DNA from: Sphingobacteriales bacterium
GTDB lineage: Bacteria > Bacteroidota > Bacteroidia > Chitinophagales > CAIOSU01
Assembly: GCA_027483645.1 (NCBI GenBank)
Contig: JAIXUD010000009.1
Span: 1-64,000 of the forward strand
Direction of reading: 5' to 3'
DNA: 64,000 nucleotides
Part shown: positions 51,073 to 60,666 of the stretch, piece by piece
How positions within the stretch are numbered: the first letter of the stretch is position 1
How the letters are laid out: every line of letters starts with the position of its first letter
Translations under genes and position numbers: made by a program
Notes under the pieces: model-generated
What the model saw: the letters and a program-made list of their open reading frames with translations, nothing else
Database searches by the model: none
Told to the model about the DNA's origin: nothing

Positions 51073-54000
51073 TTAGTTAATCCTCAGCACTTTGCGAACC
51101 GCCGTTTCGTTGCCCGAAACGATTTTCACGAAGTAAGTATTGGCTGGCAAATGGTTTAGGTCAATCTCAAATTCATTAACCAAGTTCATCATTGGCTCCG
51201 ATACAAATAGGCGTTGACCCAAGGTGTTGTAAATCTCTACTTGGGTTTTGTTTCCTTGGTTGTTGGTAACCGTTACCACAAACTTACCATTGGTAGGGTT
51301 TGGGTAAATGTTTACACCCATGATAGCATCCACATTGTCCACACCAGTACCTACCGTAATGGTAAAGTTGAAGGTAAGTACGCAGCCATTGGCATCGGTT
51401 ACGGCTACGCTATGGCCGCCCACACCCAAGCCAGTTGTGCTGGAGCCGGTAGTGCTGTTGCTCCAAGCATAAGTATATGGCGGAGTACCACCAGTGGCGG
51501 TAACCGTTGCCGTACCATTGCTTTGGCCTTGTAGGGTTGGTGTTACCGCTATGGTAGCTTCCACCTCGCTAGGGCCAGTTATTACAATGGTTCTAATAGT
51601 AGCACAACCTGAGTTATCGGTTACGGTTACCGTGTAGCTACCAGCAGTAAGGGTGAAGATGTTTTGAGTGCTCTGGCTATTGCTCCAAGAGTAGTTGTAT
51701 GGGCCTACGCCACCGCTAATGTTCAACGAAATGGCGCCATTGTTATCACCAAAACAACCCGTTACATTAGTTTGGCTTACATCCACATCCGGGCCCAATT
51801 GACCAACCGCAACACTAGCTGTAAATGCACAGCCAGCAGCATCGGTTACTGTTACGCTATAGTTGCCAGCTTCCAAGTTGGTTGCCGTTTGAGAAATCTG
51901 GTTGTTTACATCGTTCCAGTCATAGTTGTATGGTGGGGTACCGCCGCTTACTGCAGCTGTTGCGGTGCCATCGCTGGTTGCACCGCAGCTCACTGGTGTG
52001 CTGGTTACGTTTACGCTTGGGCCGCTAGTGGCTACCAAGGTAGCAGTAGCGGTTACGGTGCATCCGTTGGCATCAGTTACGGTTACGGTGTAGCTGCCAG
52101 CTACCAAGTTATTGGCTTGTGCGGCAGTGGCGCCATTGCTCCATGCATAGTTATACGGGGTAGTACCACCAGTTACGCCCACAGTAGCCGAGCCATTGGC
52201 CGAAGTACAGCCTGGGTCAACTTTAGTAGTGCTGGCTGATAGCTGGTTTGGCTGGGTAATAACTACTTGTATGGTTGCAGCCACACAGCCGTTGCCATCA
52301 GTTGCGCTTACGTTATAGGTTCCTGCAAGAAGGTTGGTACGGCTAGCGCCAACAAAACCACCCCAGTTGAAGGTATACGAACCATTGCCACCAGTAGCTA
52401 TCAAAGTAGCCGAACCATTGTTGCCACCAAAGCAGTTTACATTGGTTTGGTTGCTTACGCTGGCCACCACTTGGGCTGGTTGGGTTATAGTGCCTACGGC
52501 AGTAACTATACAACCACCGGCATCGGTTACCGTTACGGTATAGGTGCCCGCTGTTAAGTTGCCTATGGATGCGGTATTGCCGCCATTGCTCCAAGCATAG
52601 GTATACGGTGTAGTACCGCCGCTTACGCCTACTGCAAGGTTACCATTGTTGCCATTAAAGCAGGTAACGTTTACGGTATTGCTTATGGATGCTGTAGCTC
52701 CACCAATGTTGTTTACCGTCGCAGTGGTTGTAGCTGTGCAACCATTCGCAGCTGTTACAGTTACACTAAATGTGCCAGCAGCAACACCTGTATTGTTTTG
52801 GGTGGTGCGGCCATTGCTCCACAGGTAAGTGTAAGGAGTAGTACCGCCGCTTACGGTAAGGGTAACACCGCCATTGCTCTGGCCACAACCGGCTAATGTG
52901 GTGCTGGTTTGTAAGCTTAATGGCACCCCGCCAGCTACTAACACGCTGCCAGTGGCAGTGCAAGTGTTGGCACTGGTAACCGTTACGTTATAAGTACCGC
53001 CACTAAGGCCGCTAATAGCTGAAGTAGTGCCGCCGTTGCTCCATAAATAGGTGAACGGTGAAGAACCGCCCGCAGCAGTTACCGTAGCAGTGCCGTTGTT
53101 GCCAGCGCAGGTAGCGGCTGTAGAAGTAAGTGATAAAGTGACAGGTGTAGGTCCTGAAACTACTGTGTTGCCAATGGCAGTGCAACCATTCGCGCTAGTA
53201 ACAGTTACGCTGTAGGTGCCAGGTACTAGGCCAGTTATGGTTTGGGTAGTACCGCCAGTGCTCCAAGCATAGGTATATGGTGCAGTGCCTCCAGTTGGGG
53301 TAACGGTTGCCGAGCCATTGCTGCCAGCACAAGTAGCTGCAGTTGGGGTTACAGCTACAGCAATGGATGTTGGTTGGGTGATGGTAGCTGATGCAGTGCC
53401 AGTGCAGCCGTTACCATCGGTAACAGTTACAGTATAGGTGCCGGCAACTAAGCCTGTACGGTTTTGGGTAACCGCACCGTTGTTCCATAGGTAGGTGTAT
53501 GGCGCGCTGCCACCGGTTACTGATATGCTGATGGCACCATTGCTGCCATTGTTGCAAGTTACATTGGTAGGGGTGGCTGTAGGTACCGGTGTACTACGCA
53601 CAGTAATATAGTTGGTCTTGGTTTCGGTATCTTGTCCGCTAGCACTGGTAGCTACCAGCACTGCGTTGTAAGTACCTGCAGTGCTATAAGTTACGGTCGG
53701 ACTAGTCGCATTTGAAGTGCTCGGTGTTCCACCGGGGAAACTCCAGCTATAGGAGGTGGCATTGGTGGAAGTATTGGTGTAGGTAACCGTTGCACCAGCA
53801 CAAACGGCAGTAGCACTGGCCGTAAAGTTAGCTACTGGCAATACCGCACCTGGGCTGCAAACCTCTGGCCAAATGAAATGGGTAAGTGCCACACCCCAGC
53901 CAGTGGTATAAGGAGCCCAAGCACCGCCATTGGCAACACTGGCTTTATCCCAAGCGGTATTAGGGTTGCCGCTGTTTACTTGGTTGGTAATAATGGCAAC

Positions 54001-56415
54001 AGTATCGCCAGCGGCATATCCATACTCTATACCTACATAGTAGCCGCCACTCACGTTGGCTGGTGTAGTAAAGTTGATCTGCGTAGGGCCAGCAGTGCTA
54101 AGCGAAGAAATATTTACGGTTTGCGAGGTAAGCACTGTGCCGGGGGCACCCGCCGTTCCGTTATCATCCCATACTCGAACAAAAATGGTACCGTTGCTAG
54201 TGGTTTTCGCAACACCGAAATAGATAAATACTTTGTTGATGGTAGAATTGGCAACCGCGCCCGTAAATGCATCTGCTTTGGCTACATCGCCATACCTATT
54301 GTGGCCCGAAAGGTAGCCATCAGTAGCTGGTGCATTGCCTGCATAATATAGACGCAACGAGTCGTTACTGAAAAAGTTAACAACAGTATCGCAACCGCCA
54401 GCGCTAGGCTGGGTAACGGTAATGTAATTTACCTTGGTTTCGCTATCGGTACCAAAGCCATTGCCAGCGGTTAATGTTACTGGGTATACACCAGGGGTGT
54501 TGTAGGTTATGGTTGGGTTCTGAGCGGATGAAGTAGTAGTTGCTGCACCAGTAAAGCTCCAGCTCCAGCTAGTAGGGCTGTTGGTTGATAAATCGGTAAA
54601 TGCTACCGACGAGCCTGCGGGTATGGTGGTTGGGTTGCCCAAGAAGTTGGCAACCGGTGGCGATGTCACTGCAGGTACCGATAGGTTAATGTTATCGAGG
54701 AAAATGTTGTTGCCATACCCGGTTTGGTTTACGAAACCAATCTGCACATTAGGTTGGCCAGCAAGTGCTGCTAGGCTGAGCGTGTCAGTTTTCCACTGGG
54801 TGGCAGTAGGAGTAAACGCAGTTCCCAAGGCAGTACGGGTAGCTAGTTGGCTGCCACCTTTCTTCTGTAGCAGGAAAAAAGTTTCGCCACAATCCACGCT
54901 CACTACAACTAGCAATGTATCGTTGGCGGTGCCGCCGGTTCCTGTGTATTGTGCATAGGCATAATCAAAAGTCAATCGGCCATTGGAAACACCCACAAAG
55001 CTTACCGATGGCATTACTAACAAGTCTTGAGAGCCAGCAGCATCGTAGTTGAAGTTGTCTACATATATAGAGGCAGAACCAGTAGCAGTGCTGTAGCCAC
55101 CGATGTTGGTACGGCGCGCCCAAGTGATGGTATTATCAAAGTTAAACAACTGCCAGTTGGCAGGCGGGAAGGTAGCGGCCTGAAAGCCTTCCGCAATAGG
55201 CAAGTTGCCAGGGGCTACTACCGTAATGTAGTTTACTTTAGTTTCAGAGTCGGTACCAGTGGCATTGGTTACAGTAAGAGTTACGGTGTAAGTACCAGGG
55301 GTATTATACGTAATGTTGGTAGGGTTTTGTGTGGTTGAGGAAGTGGTTGCCGCCCCTGGGAAAGACCAAGAAAATGCAGTAGGCGAGCCACTAGAGGCAT
55401 TGGTAAAATCAACGGATTGGCCCGGGCAAAGCAAGGTGGAGCTTGCTGTAAAATCGGCCACTGGAGCTTGACCAACACTATTACAACCTGGAGAAGAGAA
55501 CAACAAGCTCCTAGAAGAGTTAATCAAGGCATTCATATAATTAGCCTGCTGGGTAGTGAACATATTTGGGCAATCAGAATAGTCCATGAAATTCTCTACT
55601 TGGTCGCCAGGTGCTGGGGTGCCGCAAGAGTTGCTTGCCGAGCAGCCATAATTTGGACCGTCGGTATTTGGCGTATCGCTAAATCCGTCATCGGTACTGC
55701 AGCTAGGGTTGCTATCGCTTCCCCAAGTATGCACCAGCCCTAGATAGTGACCTATTTCGTGTGTTGCGGTGCGGCCGGTGCCGTTGTTATAACCAAGGCT
55801 GTAGTCAATTACCAAGCCATCGACAGACGACCCGGGCACACCTTGGGTAGGTAGGTAAGCATAGCCAGCTACGCCTCCACCGGTGTTTCCACAAAGGTCA
55901 ACAATCCAAATATTCAGAAAGTAACGCGTATCCAGCGGGGTAGAACCATTGGTAGCGTTCGATTTCATCTTATCTGTTTCAGTGTTTGGATCGAAACAAG
56001 CTTCTGCTGAAGACCTCCTTACAATGGTATCCAAACAAAACTCTAACTGTGCATCAGCCGCTACCCCTAAAAATGCTGACCTAGTTTGACTAGCATCAGC
56101 ATTGGTACGGCGATAATCGGCATTAAGGGTGTTAATTAAGTTGTTGATGGAAGCAGTAGATACATTCTCCGCAGCATCGTTGTAAACCACGTGCACCGCT
56201 ACCGAGATGGTACGCACCACACGGTTGTTGCCACCATTGGGGTTCTGTTGCAATTCATCATTCACTAACTGATCCATCTGTGCCATCTTCAAGGCATAGT
56301 TGGGGTCTTGCTGCATTTGTTTGTCAATTAAAAAGCCAAAATGGCATTGATCTTGGGCTGAAACGTTGGCAGCGCACAACCATACAAGGGTGAGCAGGGC
56401 TAATAGGTTCTTCAT
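51073..56415 (-). CDS. Giant secreted M43 metalloprotease with PKD and SprB repeats, T9SS sorted
   Basis: The 1780-residue protein has a signal peptide (LLALLTLVWLCAANVSAQ) and an M43 domain with HEIGHYLGLVH (His219, His223 and His229), plus the Met-turn region ENFMDYSDCPNMFT. It continues with three PKD domains, a MAM-like domain (GFQAATFPPANWQLFNFDN), another carbohydrate-binding-like jelly-roll (VNFFSNDSLRLYYAGN ... GYYVGIEYG) and ten SprB-type repeats. A T9SS sorting domain (NIYPNPTNGKFVVTV ... VRKVLRIN) closes it. It is a paralogue of the 2122-residue protease, and it has its own terminator and presumably its own promoter. Confidence 0.9.
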   Translation of the reverse strand: MKNLLALLTLVWLCAANVSAQDQCHFGFLIDKQMQQDPNYALKMAQMDQLVNDELQQNPNGGNNRVVRTISVAVHVVYNDAAENVSTASINNLINTLNADYRRTNADASQTRSAFLGVAADAQLEFCLDTIVRRSSAEACFDPNTETDKMKSNATNGSTPLDTRYFLNIWIVDLCGNTGGGVAGYAYLPTQGVPGSSVDGLVIDYSLGYNNGTGRTATHEIGHYLGLVHTWGSDSNPSCSTDDGFSDTPNTDGPNYGCSASNSCGTPAPGDQVENFMDYSDCPNMFTTQQANYMNALINSSRSLLFSSPGCNSVGQAPVADFTASSTLLCPGQSVDFTNASSGSPTAFSWSFPGAATTSSTTQNPTNITYNTPGTYTVTLTVTNATGTDSETKVNYITVVAPGNLPIAEGFQAATFPPANWQLFNFDNTITWARRTNIGGYSTATGSASIYVDNFNYDAAGSQDLLVMPSVSFVGVSNGRLTFDYAYAQYTGTGGTANDTLLVVVSVDCGETFFLLQKKGGSQLATRTALGTAFTPTATQWKTDTLSLAALAGQPNVQIGFVNQTGYGNNIFLDNINLSVPAVTSPPVANFLGNPTTIPAGSSVAFTDLSTNSPTSWSWSFTGAATTTSSAQNPTITYNTPGVYPVTLTAGNGFGTDSETKVNYITVTQPSAGGCDTVVNFFSNDSLRLYYAGNAPATDGYLSGHNRYGDVAKADAFTGAVANSTINKVFIYFGVAKTTSNGTIFVRVWDDNGTAGAPGTVLTSQTVNISSLSTAGPTQINFTTPANVSGGYYVGIEYGYAAGDTVAIITNQVNSGNPNTAWDKASVANGGAWAPYTTGWGVALTHFIWPEVCSPGAVLPVANFTASATAVCAGATVTYTNTSTNATSYSWSFPGGTPSTSNATSPTVTYSTAGTYNAVLVATSASGQDTETKTNYITVRSTPVPTATPTNVTCNNGSNGAISISVTGGSAPYTYLWNNGAVTQNRTGLVAGTYTVTVTDGNGCTGTASATITQPTSIAVAVTPTAATCAGSNGSATVTPTGGTAPYTYAWSTGGTTQTITGLVPGTYSVTVTSANGCTAIGNTVVSGPTPVTLSLTSTAATCAGNNGTATVTAAGGSSPFTYLWSNGGTTSAISGLSGGTYNVTVTSANTCTATGSVLVAGGVPLSLQTSTTLAGCGQSNGGVTLTVSGGTTPYTYLWSNGRTTQNNTGVAAGTFSVTVTAANGCTATTTATVNNIGGATASISNTVNVTCFNGNNGNLAVGVSGGTTPYTYAWSNGGNTASIGNLTAGTYTVTVTDAGGCIVTAVGTITQPAQVVASVSNQTNVNCFGGNNGSATLIATGGNGSYTFNWGGFVGASRTNLLAGTYNVSATDGNGCVAATIQVVITQPNQLSASTTKVDPGCTSANGSATVGVTGGTTPYNYAWSNGATAAQANNLVAGSYTVTVTDANGCTVTATATLVATSGPSVNVTSTPVSCGATSDGTATAAVSGGTPPYNYDWNDVNNQISQTATNLEAGNYSVTVTDAAGCAFTASVAVGQLGPDVDVSQTNVTGCFGDNNGAISLNISGGVGPYNYSWSNSQSTQNIFTLTAGSYTVTVTDNSGCATIRTIVITGPSEVEATIAVTPTLQGQSNGTATVTATGGTPPYTYAWSNSTTGSSTTGLGVGGHSVAVTDANGCVLTFNFTITVGTGVDNVDAIMGVNIYPNPTNGKFVVTVTNNQGNKTQVEIYNTLGQRLFVSEPMMNLVNEFEIDLNHLPANTYFVKIVSGNETAVRKVLRIN
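51345..53595 (-). repeat. SprB-type protein repeat array, ten copies
   Basis: The ten copies of about 225 bp show the same GG-x-PYTY-x-W ... GTYTVTVTDANGC pattern. The A/B alternation seen in the neighbour is less regular here, with runs of the same type. Confidence 0.75.
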
Positions 56416-56568
56416 TGAAGGGCAATAGGTTAGGGTAAATAATTTTTTTGACGGCTAAAGATACCCAATAGATTTTACAGGTACGAAATGCAGTAAAATC
56501 TTTTTTATTGGAATATATCTTAGACGATGAAACTTGGAAAAACCTTCGGTCGGGAATTAAAAGAAATA

Positions 56569-57357
56569 CTACTGTTCTTTTTGCGTCAGTGTGGCACTCT
56601 GGTAAAGATTTTGAATCAAGAGTTGTGGCCGGCCTTTTACGAAAACCTGGCAATTATTATAGCCTTCAACCCGCAGTGTATTAGCTGCATATACCCACGC
56701 TTTCGCTTCGCCACGAAGCTCTACAAAATGCTCATCGGCTAGCAGGGGTACTGTATTAGCTAGGCTCATTACAGCATCACCTAAGTGATATTGGGCTTGG
56801 TTGTATAAGTTTATTTGGGCCCTTCTAGCCGTGCCACTTATGTAGCAGGTAGTATTTTGCCTACCAATTAAGTATAGCTTTTCTGTCAACAACTCCCCTA
56901 CCCCCATCAACGATTCATCCCGTATATCAATAGATAATTGCGGCACCTCAAAAGCGGCACCCACTTGCAGTTGGGCGTTATTTCTACCGTCAATCTTAAA
57001 TATTTGGGTTGAGGTAAAACCAGTGGGCAAACTCACGATACTATTTACCCTATAAACGATAGCTGAAATCGCTGGTACCGCCACTGATACATTAAGAAGC
57101 CCCCCTTCAAACCCGGGTGCAGCTAAAAACAGCTCATCATTAACCACCGAAACCTGTAGATGCTCCAAGCCGCTTCCATTGGTAGTTATGTTTTGCTCAG
57201 CTTGTTGGGTGATAGTAACGTTTACGTTTTCGCCCGTATTAATTTTACTAAACGGCTCCACGCCGTATTGCTTACTGGTATCCTCCTTGCTGCATGCGCA
57301 AACCAAAACGGATAAACATAACAAACAAATCCACTTAACTGATTGGCGGTAAAACAT
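56569..57357 (-). CDS. DUF2807 (GIN domain) lipoprotein
   Basis: The 262-residue protein has a lipoprotein signal (CLLCLSVLVCAC) and a mature part with repeated beta strands: VEPFSKINTGENVNVTITQQ at the start, LQVSVVNDELFLAAP, and later ANTLRVEGYNNCQVFVKG. It fits the DUF2807 right-handed beta-helix-like family, which is widespread in Bacteroidota envelopes and of unknown function. It lies upstream of the 1780-residue protease on the same strand. Confidence 0.8.
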   Translation of the reverse strand: MFYRQSVKWICLLCLSVLVCACSKEDTSKQYGVEPFSKINTGENVNVTITQQAEQNITTNGSGLEHLQVSVVNDELFLAAPGFEGGLLNVSVAVPAISAIVYRVNSIVSLPTGFTSTQIFKIDGRNNAQLQVGAAFEVPQLSIDIRDESLMGVGELLTEKLYLIGRQNTTCYISGTARRAQINLYNQAQYHLGDAVMSLANTVPLLADEHFVELRGEAKAWVYAANTLRVEGYNNCQVFVKGRPQLLIQNLYQSATLTQKEQ

Positions 57358-57404
57358 AGTGCAATGCTGTTAACTATGGGCCAAACAAAACGCTATACGG
57401 GGTT

Positions 57405-58562
57405 TCACTTCATTACCTTATAGGTAGTTTGGCCTGTGTTGGTTTGCACACGCAAAAAGTAAACGCCCTGCTCTAAATTAGCGGTGGAAAACTGTATGCG
57501 CGCTGGCAACTGAGATATGGAAGCCTCATATATCTTCGCCCCCAGCACATCATACAGTGCAATGCTTTTCACTCTGGCATCCGTTACTTCAACTGTAAAT
57601 AAATTACCCATTGGGTTTGGATATGCCTTTACCAGTTTGGTATTGTCCACTTGTTTTATAGCAGTGGTTGTAGTGTCAAATGGACCAGGATTAGGGTGGG
57701 TAAACTTCGAAAAAAAATCCCAAACTACAGTGCTGCCATCTATATCCTTATTAGTCACTACACCAGCAAAAGGGAACGGCGCACCAGGCCAGGTGTGGCC
57801 ACCGTTTACTATTTTTATCAGCTGCACTTCAGTACCACCATCGCAGCCAGTGGTGCGGTAGCTTATCGGGAAGGAACCATCGGTACTATTGGTATTAGGC
57901 AATGTATCTATCACTGGGGGTGTGTTTGGACAGCCGTTTTCCACTAACCAAAAATTTATGGTACTATCCACACTACCACCAATGCCGCCGCCATTGTAAG
58001 GCACTGTGGCATCATCGGTACCATGTATTTGCAATACCGGTACCGGTCTGGTCGCGTTGCAGTTAGCTATAGTACTTGGTGCGGCAAGGCCCGTAACTGA
58101 GGCTACTGCTGCAATTCTATCATCAAGCTGGCAAGCTAACAAGTAGCTCATATAGCCGCCGTTGCTCATGCCGCAGGCATATACGCGGGTAGGGTCAACC
58201 TTGTAACGGCGGTTCACGTCATCAATAATCGCTGAGGTAAATGAAACATCATCGGGAGTGGCAACCATACCAGAAAAAGCATTCCACGCATTGTTAATCC
58301 CTTCAGGATAAACCACGATAAAGCCCGCCGTATCGGCCACTGCATCCATATTAGCATAAAACTGCTGCTGGCCCGCATTACTCCCATAGCCATGGAAATT
58401 GAGCACCAGCGGCGTCGGTGTATTGGCATCGTGCCCAGGGGGTAGGTGCACTATATAACTACGGTTCCCACCGCCGTGGACTATGGCAATGGTAGTAGTT
58501 GTTTGCGCCCAAAGGCTAACGGCAAGTAATAAAGCTATAGCTGCTAGGTATATTTTTCTCAT
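57405..58562 (-). CDS. Secreted LpqC/PHB-depolymerase-type esterase with T9SS sorting domain
   Basis: The 385-residue protein has a signal peptide (LYLAAIALLLAVSLWAQ-like, after MRKI). The esterase core includes the oxyanion HGYGSNAG and GMSNGG with nucleophile Ser133, an Asp in IHGTDDATVPY and the His in NGGHTWPG. Relatives cleave feruloyl or polyhydroxyalkanoate esters. The C-terminus (KAYPNPMGNLFTVEVTD ... GVYFLRVQTNTGQTTYKVMK) is a T9SS sorting domain. It heads the minus-strand run; it may work with the metalloproteases on extracellular polymers, which is inference. Confidence 0.88.
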   Translation of the reverse strand: MRKIYLAAIALLLAVSLWAQTTTTIAIVHGGGNRSYIVHLPPGHDANTPTPLVLNFHGYGSNAGQQQFYANMDAVADTAGFIVVYPEGINNAWNAFSGMVATPDDVSFTSAIIDDVNRRYKVDPTRVYACGMSNGGYMSYLLACQLDDRIAAVASVTGLAAPSTIANCNATRPVPVLQIHGTDDATVPYNGGGIGGSVDSTINFWLVENGCPNTPPVIDTLPNTNSTDGSFPISYRTTGCDGGTEVQLIKIVNGGHTWPGAPFPFAGVVTNKDIDGSTVVWDFFSKFTHPNPGPFDTTTTAIKQVDNTKLVKAYPNPMGNLFTVEVTDARVKSIALYDVLGAKIYEASISQLPARIQFSTANLEQGVYFLRVQTNTGQTTYKVMK

Positions 58563-58664
58563 AAAGGTTGTAGTAAGGTGATACTAATATAGGTATAAAA
58601 TGAAGTTTTCGTAGAGTGATGCAAAAATCTGTCCAGCTTGTTTGGTTGATTGGTTATTGGCTTA

Positions 58665-58906
58665 CGGTCAGACGGCTACTATTGTGCGGGTAATAAACTT
58701 GAAGAATCAAGTGGCTTCTATTCGAAGAGCCGTCCGACCGATATTCACCGAGCGGTCTTTGATAAAGAACTACACTAATTATAAACATAAGGCAAACAAG
58801 ATGCCGGTATACGGAAATTCCCCACATTAGCGGTCGGACGCCCTTTCCGAATTATATGCTCCCTGTATGCAAATTAACAACTCGCGCCAGCATAGTCGTC
58901 TGACCG
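58665..58906. repeat. Head-to-head pair of homologous 76-bp modules with CGGTCrGACG ends (REPIN/MITE-like)
   Basis: Four near-identical 10-mers alternate in orientation: CGGTCAGACG (58665-58674), CGTCCGACCG (58731-58740), CGGTCGGACG (58831-58840) and CGTCTGACCG (58897-58906). Each pair bounds a module of exactly 76 bp, with 90 bp between modules. The reverse complement of module 1 aligns with module 2 over its last 37 bp at about 27 identities, and both begin with the same 10-mer. This is the layout of two diverged copies of a hairpin element in opposite orientation. Confidence 0.75.
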
Positions 58907-59024
58907 CATCAAACATCAGGCAAGTTATTAGGCATTATCAATTAACAATCGACAGTAACAGCAAGTATATTGGTTTGAAATACAAAAGTGTTAGTTCTAT
59001 TAATCATTAGTTTGATTAAAGCCA

Positions 59025-59101
59025 GCAACCAATAACCAAACAACCTATAACAAATAACCAATTTTGAAGCAGCCGTGGACCGTCGTCTATGGTCTGTCGA
59101 C
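59025..59101. repeat. ACCAATAACC and GGTCTGTCGAC spacer words before mscS
   Basis: Repeated AACCAATAACCAAACAACC-type words are followed by GTGGACCGTCGTCTATGGTC. This is the same family pairing as at 2822-2931, and it lies just upstream of the MscS promoter region. Confidence 0.65.
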
Positions 59102-59146
59102 TAAAAAAATGCTACCTTTATTAAACATCAATAACCATAGCTGCCC

Positions 59147-60082
59147 ATGTGGGAAAAAGTAAAAGTAACGGGAACCCAAGTACTCGACTTTTTAGATAGT
59201 ACCGCTTTCCACATTGGCGATTCGGAAATCAGCTTGCTTTCCATTATTATATTTTTTGGGGCATCGGCATTGATTATTTTTATTTCAAGGCGCTTAAAAC
59301 GCTTACTGGTAAGACGGCTCTTCCCGCGCTACCATATTGAGATTGGCCTATCAGAAGCTATTGGCACCATTATCCAATACTTAATCATCATCATCGGTTT
59401 TGTCATCGTTTTCGAGAGTGCCGGAATCGACCTTAGCTCTTTTAAACTGATTGCCGGCGCGCTGGGCGTGGGCATCGGATTTGGCTTGCAAAGCATCGTG
59501 AACAACTTCGTGAGCGGAATCATCATCCTCTTCGAGCGGCCCATTAAGGTGGGCGACCGTATTGAGGTAGGCGAGGTAAACGGCGATGTGGTAAAGATTT
59601 CGGCCCGTGCCACCACGGTGGTTACCAACGACAATATTTCCATTATTGTACCCAACAGCGAGTTTACCACCAACAGCGTAACCAACTGGAGCCATGCCAA
59701 CAAGGTAGTGCGGTTCAACTACAACGTGGGCGTAAGCTATAAGGAAGACCCCGAAAAAGTAAAGATTGCACTGATAGAGGTGGCCAATGCCAACCAAGGG
59801 GTATTGAAAAACCCCAAGCCCGATGTATTATTTGAATCGTTCGGCGACAGCTACTTGAGCATGACGCTACGCGTGTGGACGAAGGAATACATGGACCGCC
59901 CTGGTGTGCTTAAAAGCCAACTGTACTATGCCGTATTCAAAAAATTTAAAGAAGAAGGCATTGAAATACCTTACCCGCAACGGGAACTTCACTTGTTATC
60001 TAATAAAACTGACCCGTTTTTAATAGCGATGCAAGAGGCGAAGCATAAGACAGAGAACACAGGGAAAAAGACACAAGAGTAA
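59147..60082 (+). CDS. MscS family mechanosensitive channel
   Basis: The 311-residue channel releases osmolytes on hypo-osmotic shock. It has three membrane segments (about 28-47, 70-90 and 97-125). The pore-lining helix is recognisable in GALGVGIGFGLQSIVNNFVSG. The beta domain (PIKVGDRIEVGEVNGDVVKI, TVVTNDNISIIVPNSEF) and a C-terminal soluble domain follow. The length is normal for small MscS proteins. An 8-bp gap separates it from the next gene, suggesting joint transcription. Confidence 0.93.
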   Translation: MWEKVKVTGTQVLDFLDSTAFHIGDSEISLLSIIIFFGASALIIFISRRLKRLLVRRLFPRYHIEIGLSEAIGTIIQYLIIIIGFVIVFESAGIDLSSFKLIAGALGVGIGFGLQSIVNNFVSGIIILFERPIKVGDRIEVGEVNGDVVKISARATTVVTNDNISIIVPNSEFTTNSVTNWSHANKVVRFNYNVGVSYKEDPEKVKIALIEVANANQGVLKNPKPDVLFESFGDSYLSMTLRVWTKEYMDRPGVLKSQLYYAVFKKFKEEGIEIPYPQRELHLLSNKTDPFLIAMQEAKHKTENTGKKTQE

Positions 60083-60089
60083 AAGACCT

Positions 60090-60650
60090 ATGGAGTTTAA
60101 CGCAATAATAACCCGGCATCGCGATTTGTATGTTGATGGACTTCTCGAGTTTTACAAAAGATACAATACGGGCGCTAAAGAAATTTTAATAGAGATAAAT
60201 TCTAACGAGTCTATCAAAGAATTCAAACTCTATCGCTTAGATCACTTTGAAATGATAAATGGAGAATCAAAACCTACCGAGTTTAACACCACTCAATATC
60301 TCGATTTCGAAACCATAGAGTACGGAAATGGTGACTTCAGAATTGAACTAAATCCCTTCTATTGGAACGGATGTGAATTCATTCTTTCACCAAAACCATC
60401 AAACATTGATTGGCTCATTGATTGGATTAATAAATGGATTGATAGAGAGGACACAAATCCAGAAGACGCTAATGGACTTTCTAGGGTTATTCATTCGGTT
60501 ACCCGACCAGAGGAAACCGAGGAACATATCCAATTCTCAACTGACTTTGGCAGCGCTGACATAGAGCCTTTCCTTGATCTGATTAATGAGCTTTATATCC
60601 AACAAGTTAAGTTGGTAAAAATTGGCTCGTTTTCTATGATAGAGAAATAG
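60090..60650 (+). CDS. Hypothetical protein, 186 aa
   Basis: I recognise no family. It has no signal peptide or membrane segment, and its base composition is more AT-rich than the MscS gene before it. The C-terminal part (HIQFSTDFGSADIEPFLDLI) is acidic. It starts 8 bp after the MscS stop, so it is probably co-transcribed, though it may be a recent acquisition. Confidence 0.6.
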   Translation: MEFNAIITRHRDLYVDGLLEFYKRYNTGAKEILIEINSNESIKEFKLYRLDHFEMINGESKPTEFNTTQYLDFETIEYGNGDFRIELNPFYWNGCEFILSPKPSNIDWLIDWINKWIDREDTNPEDANGLSRVIHSVTRPEETEEHIQFSTDFGSADIEPFLDLINELYIQQVKLVKIGSFSMIEK

Positions 60651-60666
60651 AAACTTACCTAATACT

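Larger units (their letters stand above)
58563..59146. other. 584-bp spacer with a paired 76-bp repeat and word repeats
   Basis: The left part holds the 76-bp modules (58665-58906). The right part (59025-59101) has ACCAATAACC and GGACCGTCGTCTATGGTC words. No protein gene is supported. The spacer separates the esterase and MscS genes, which diverge from here. Confidence 0.65.
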
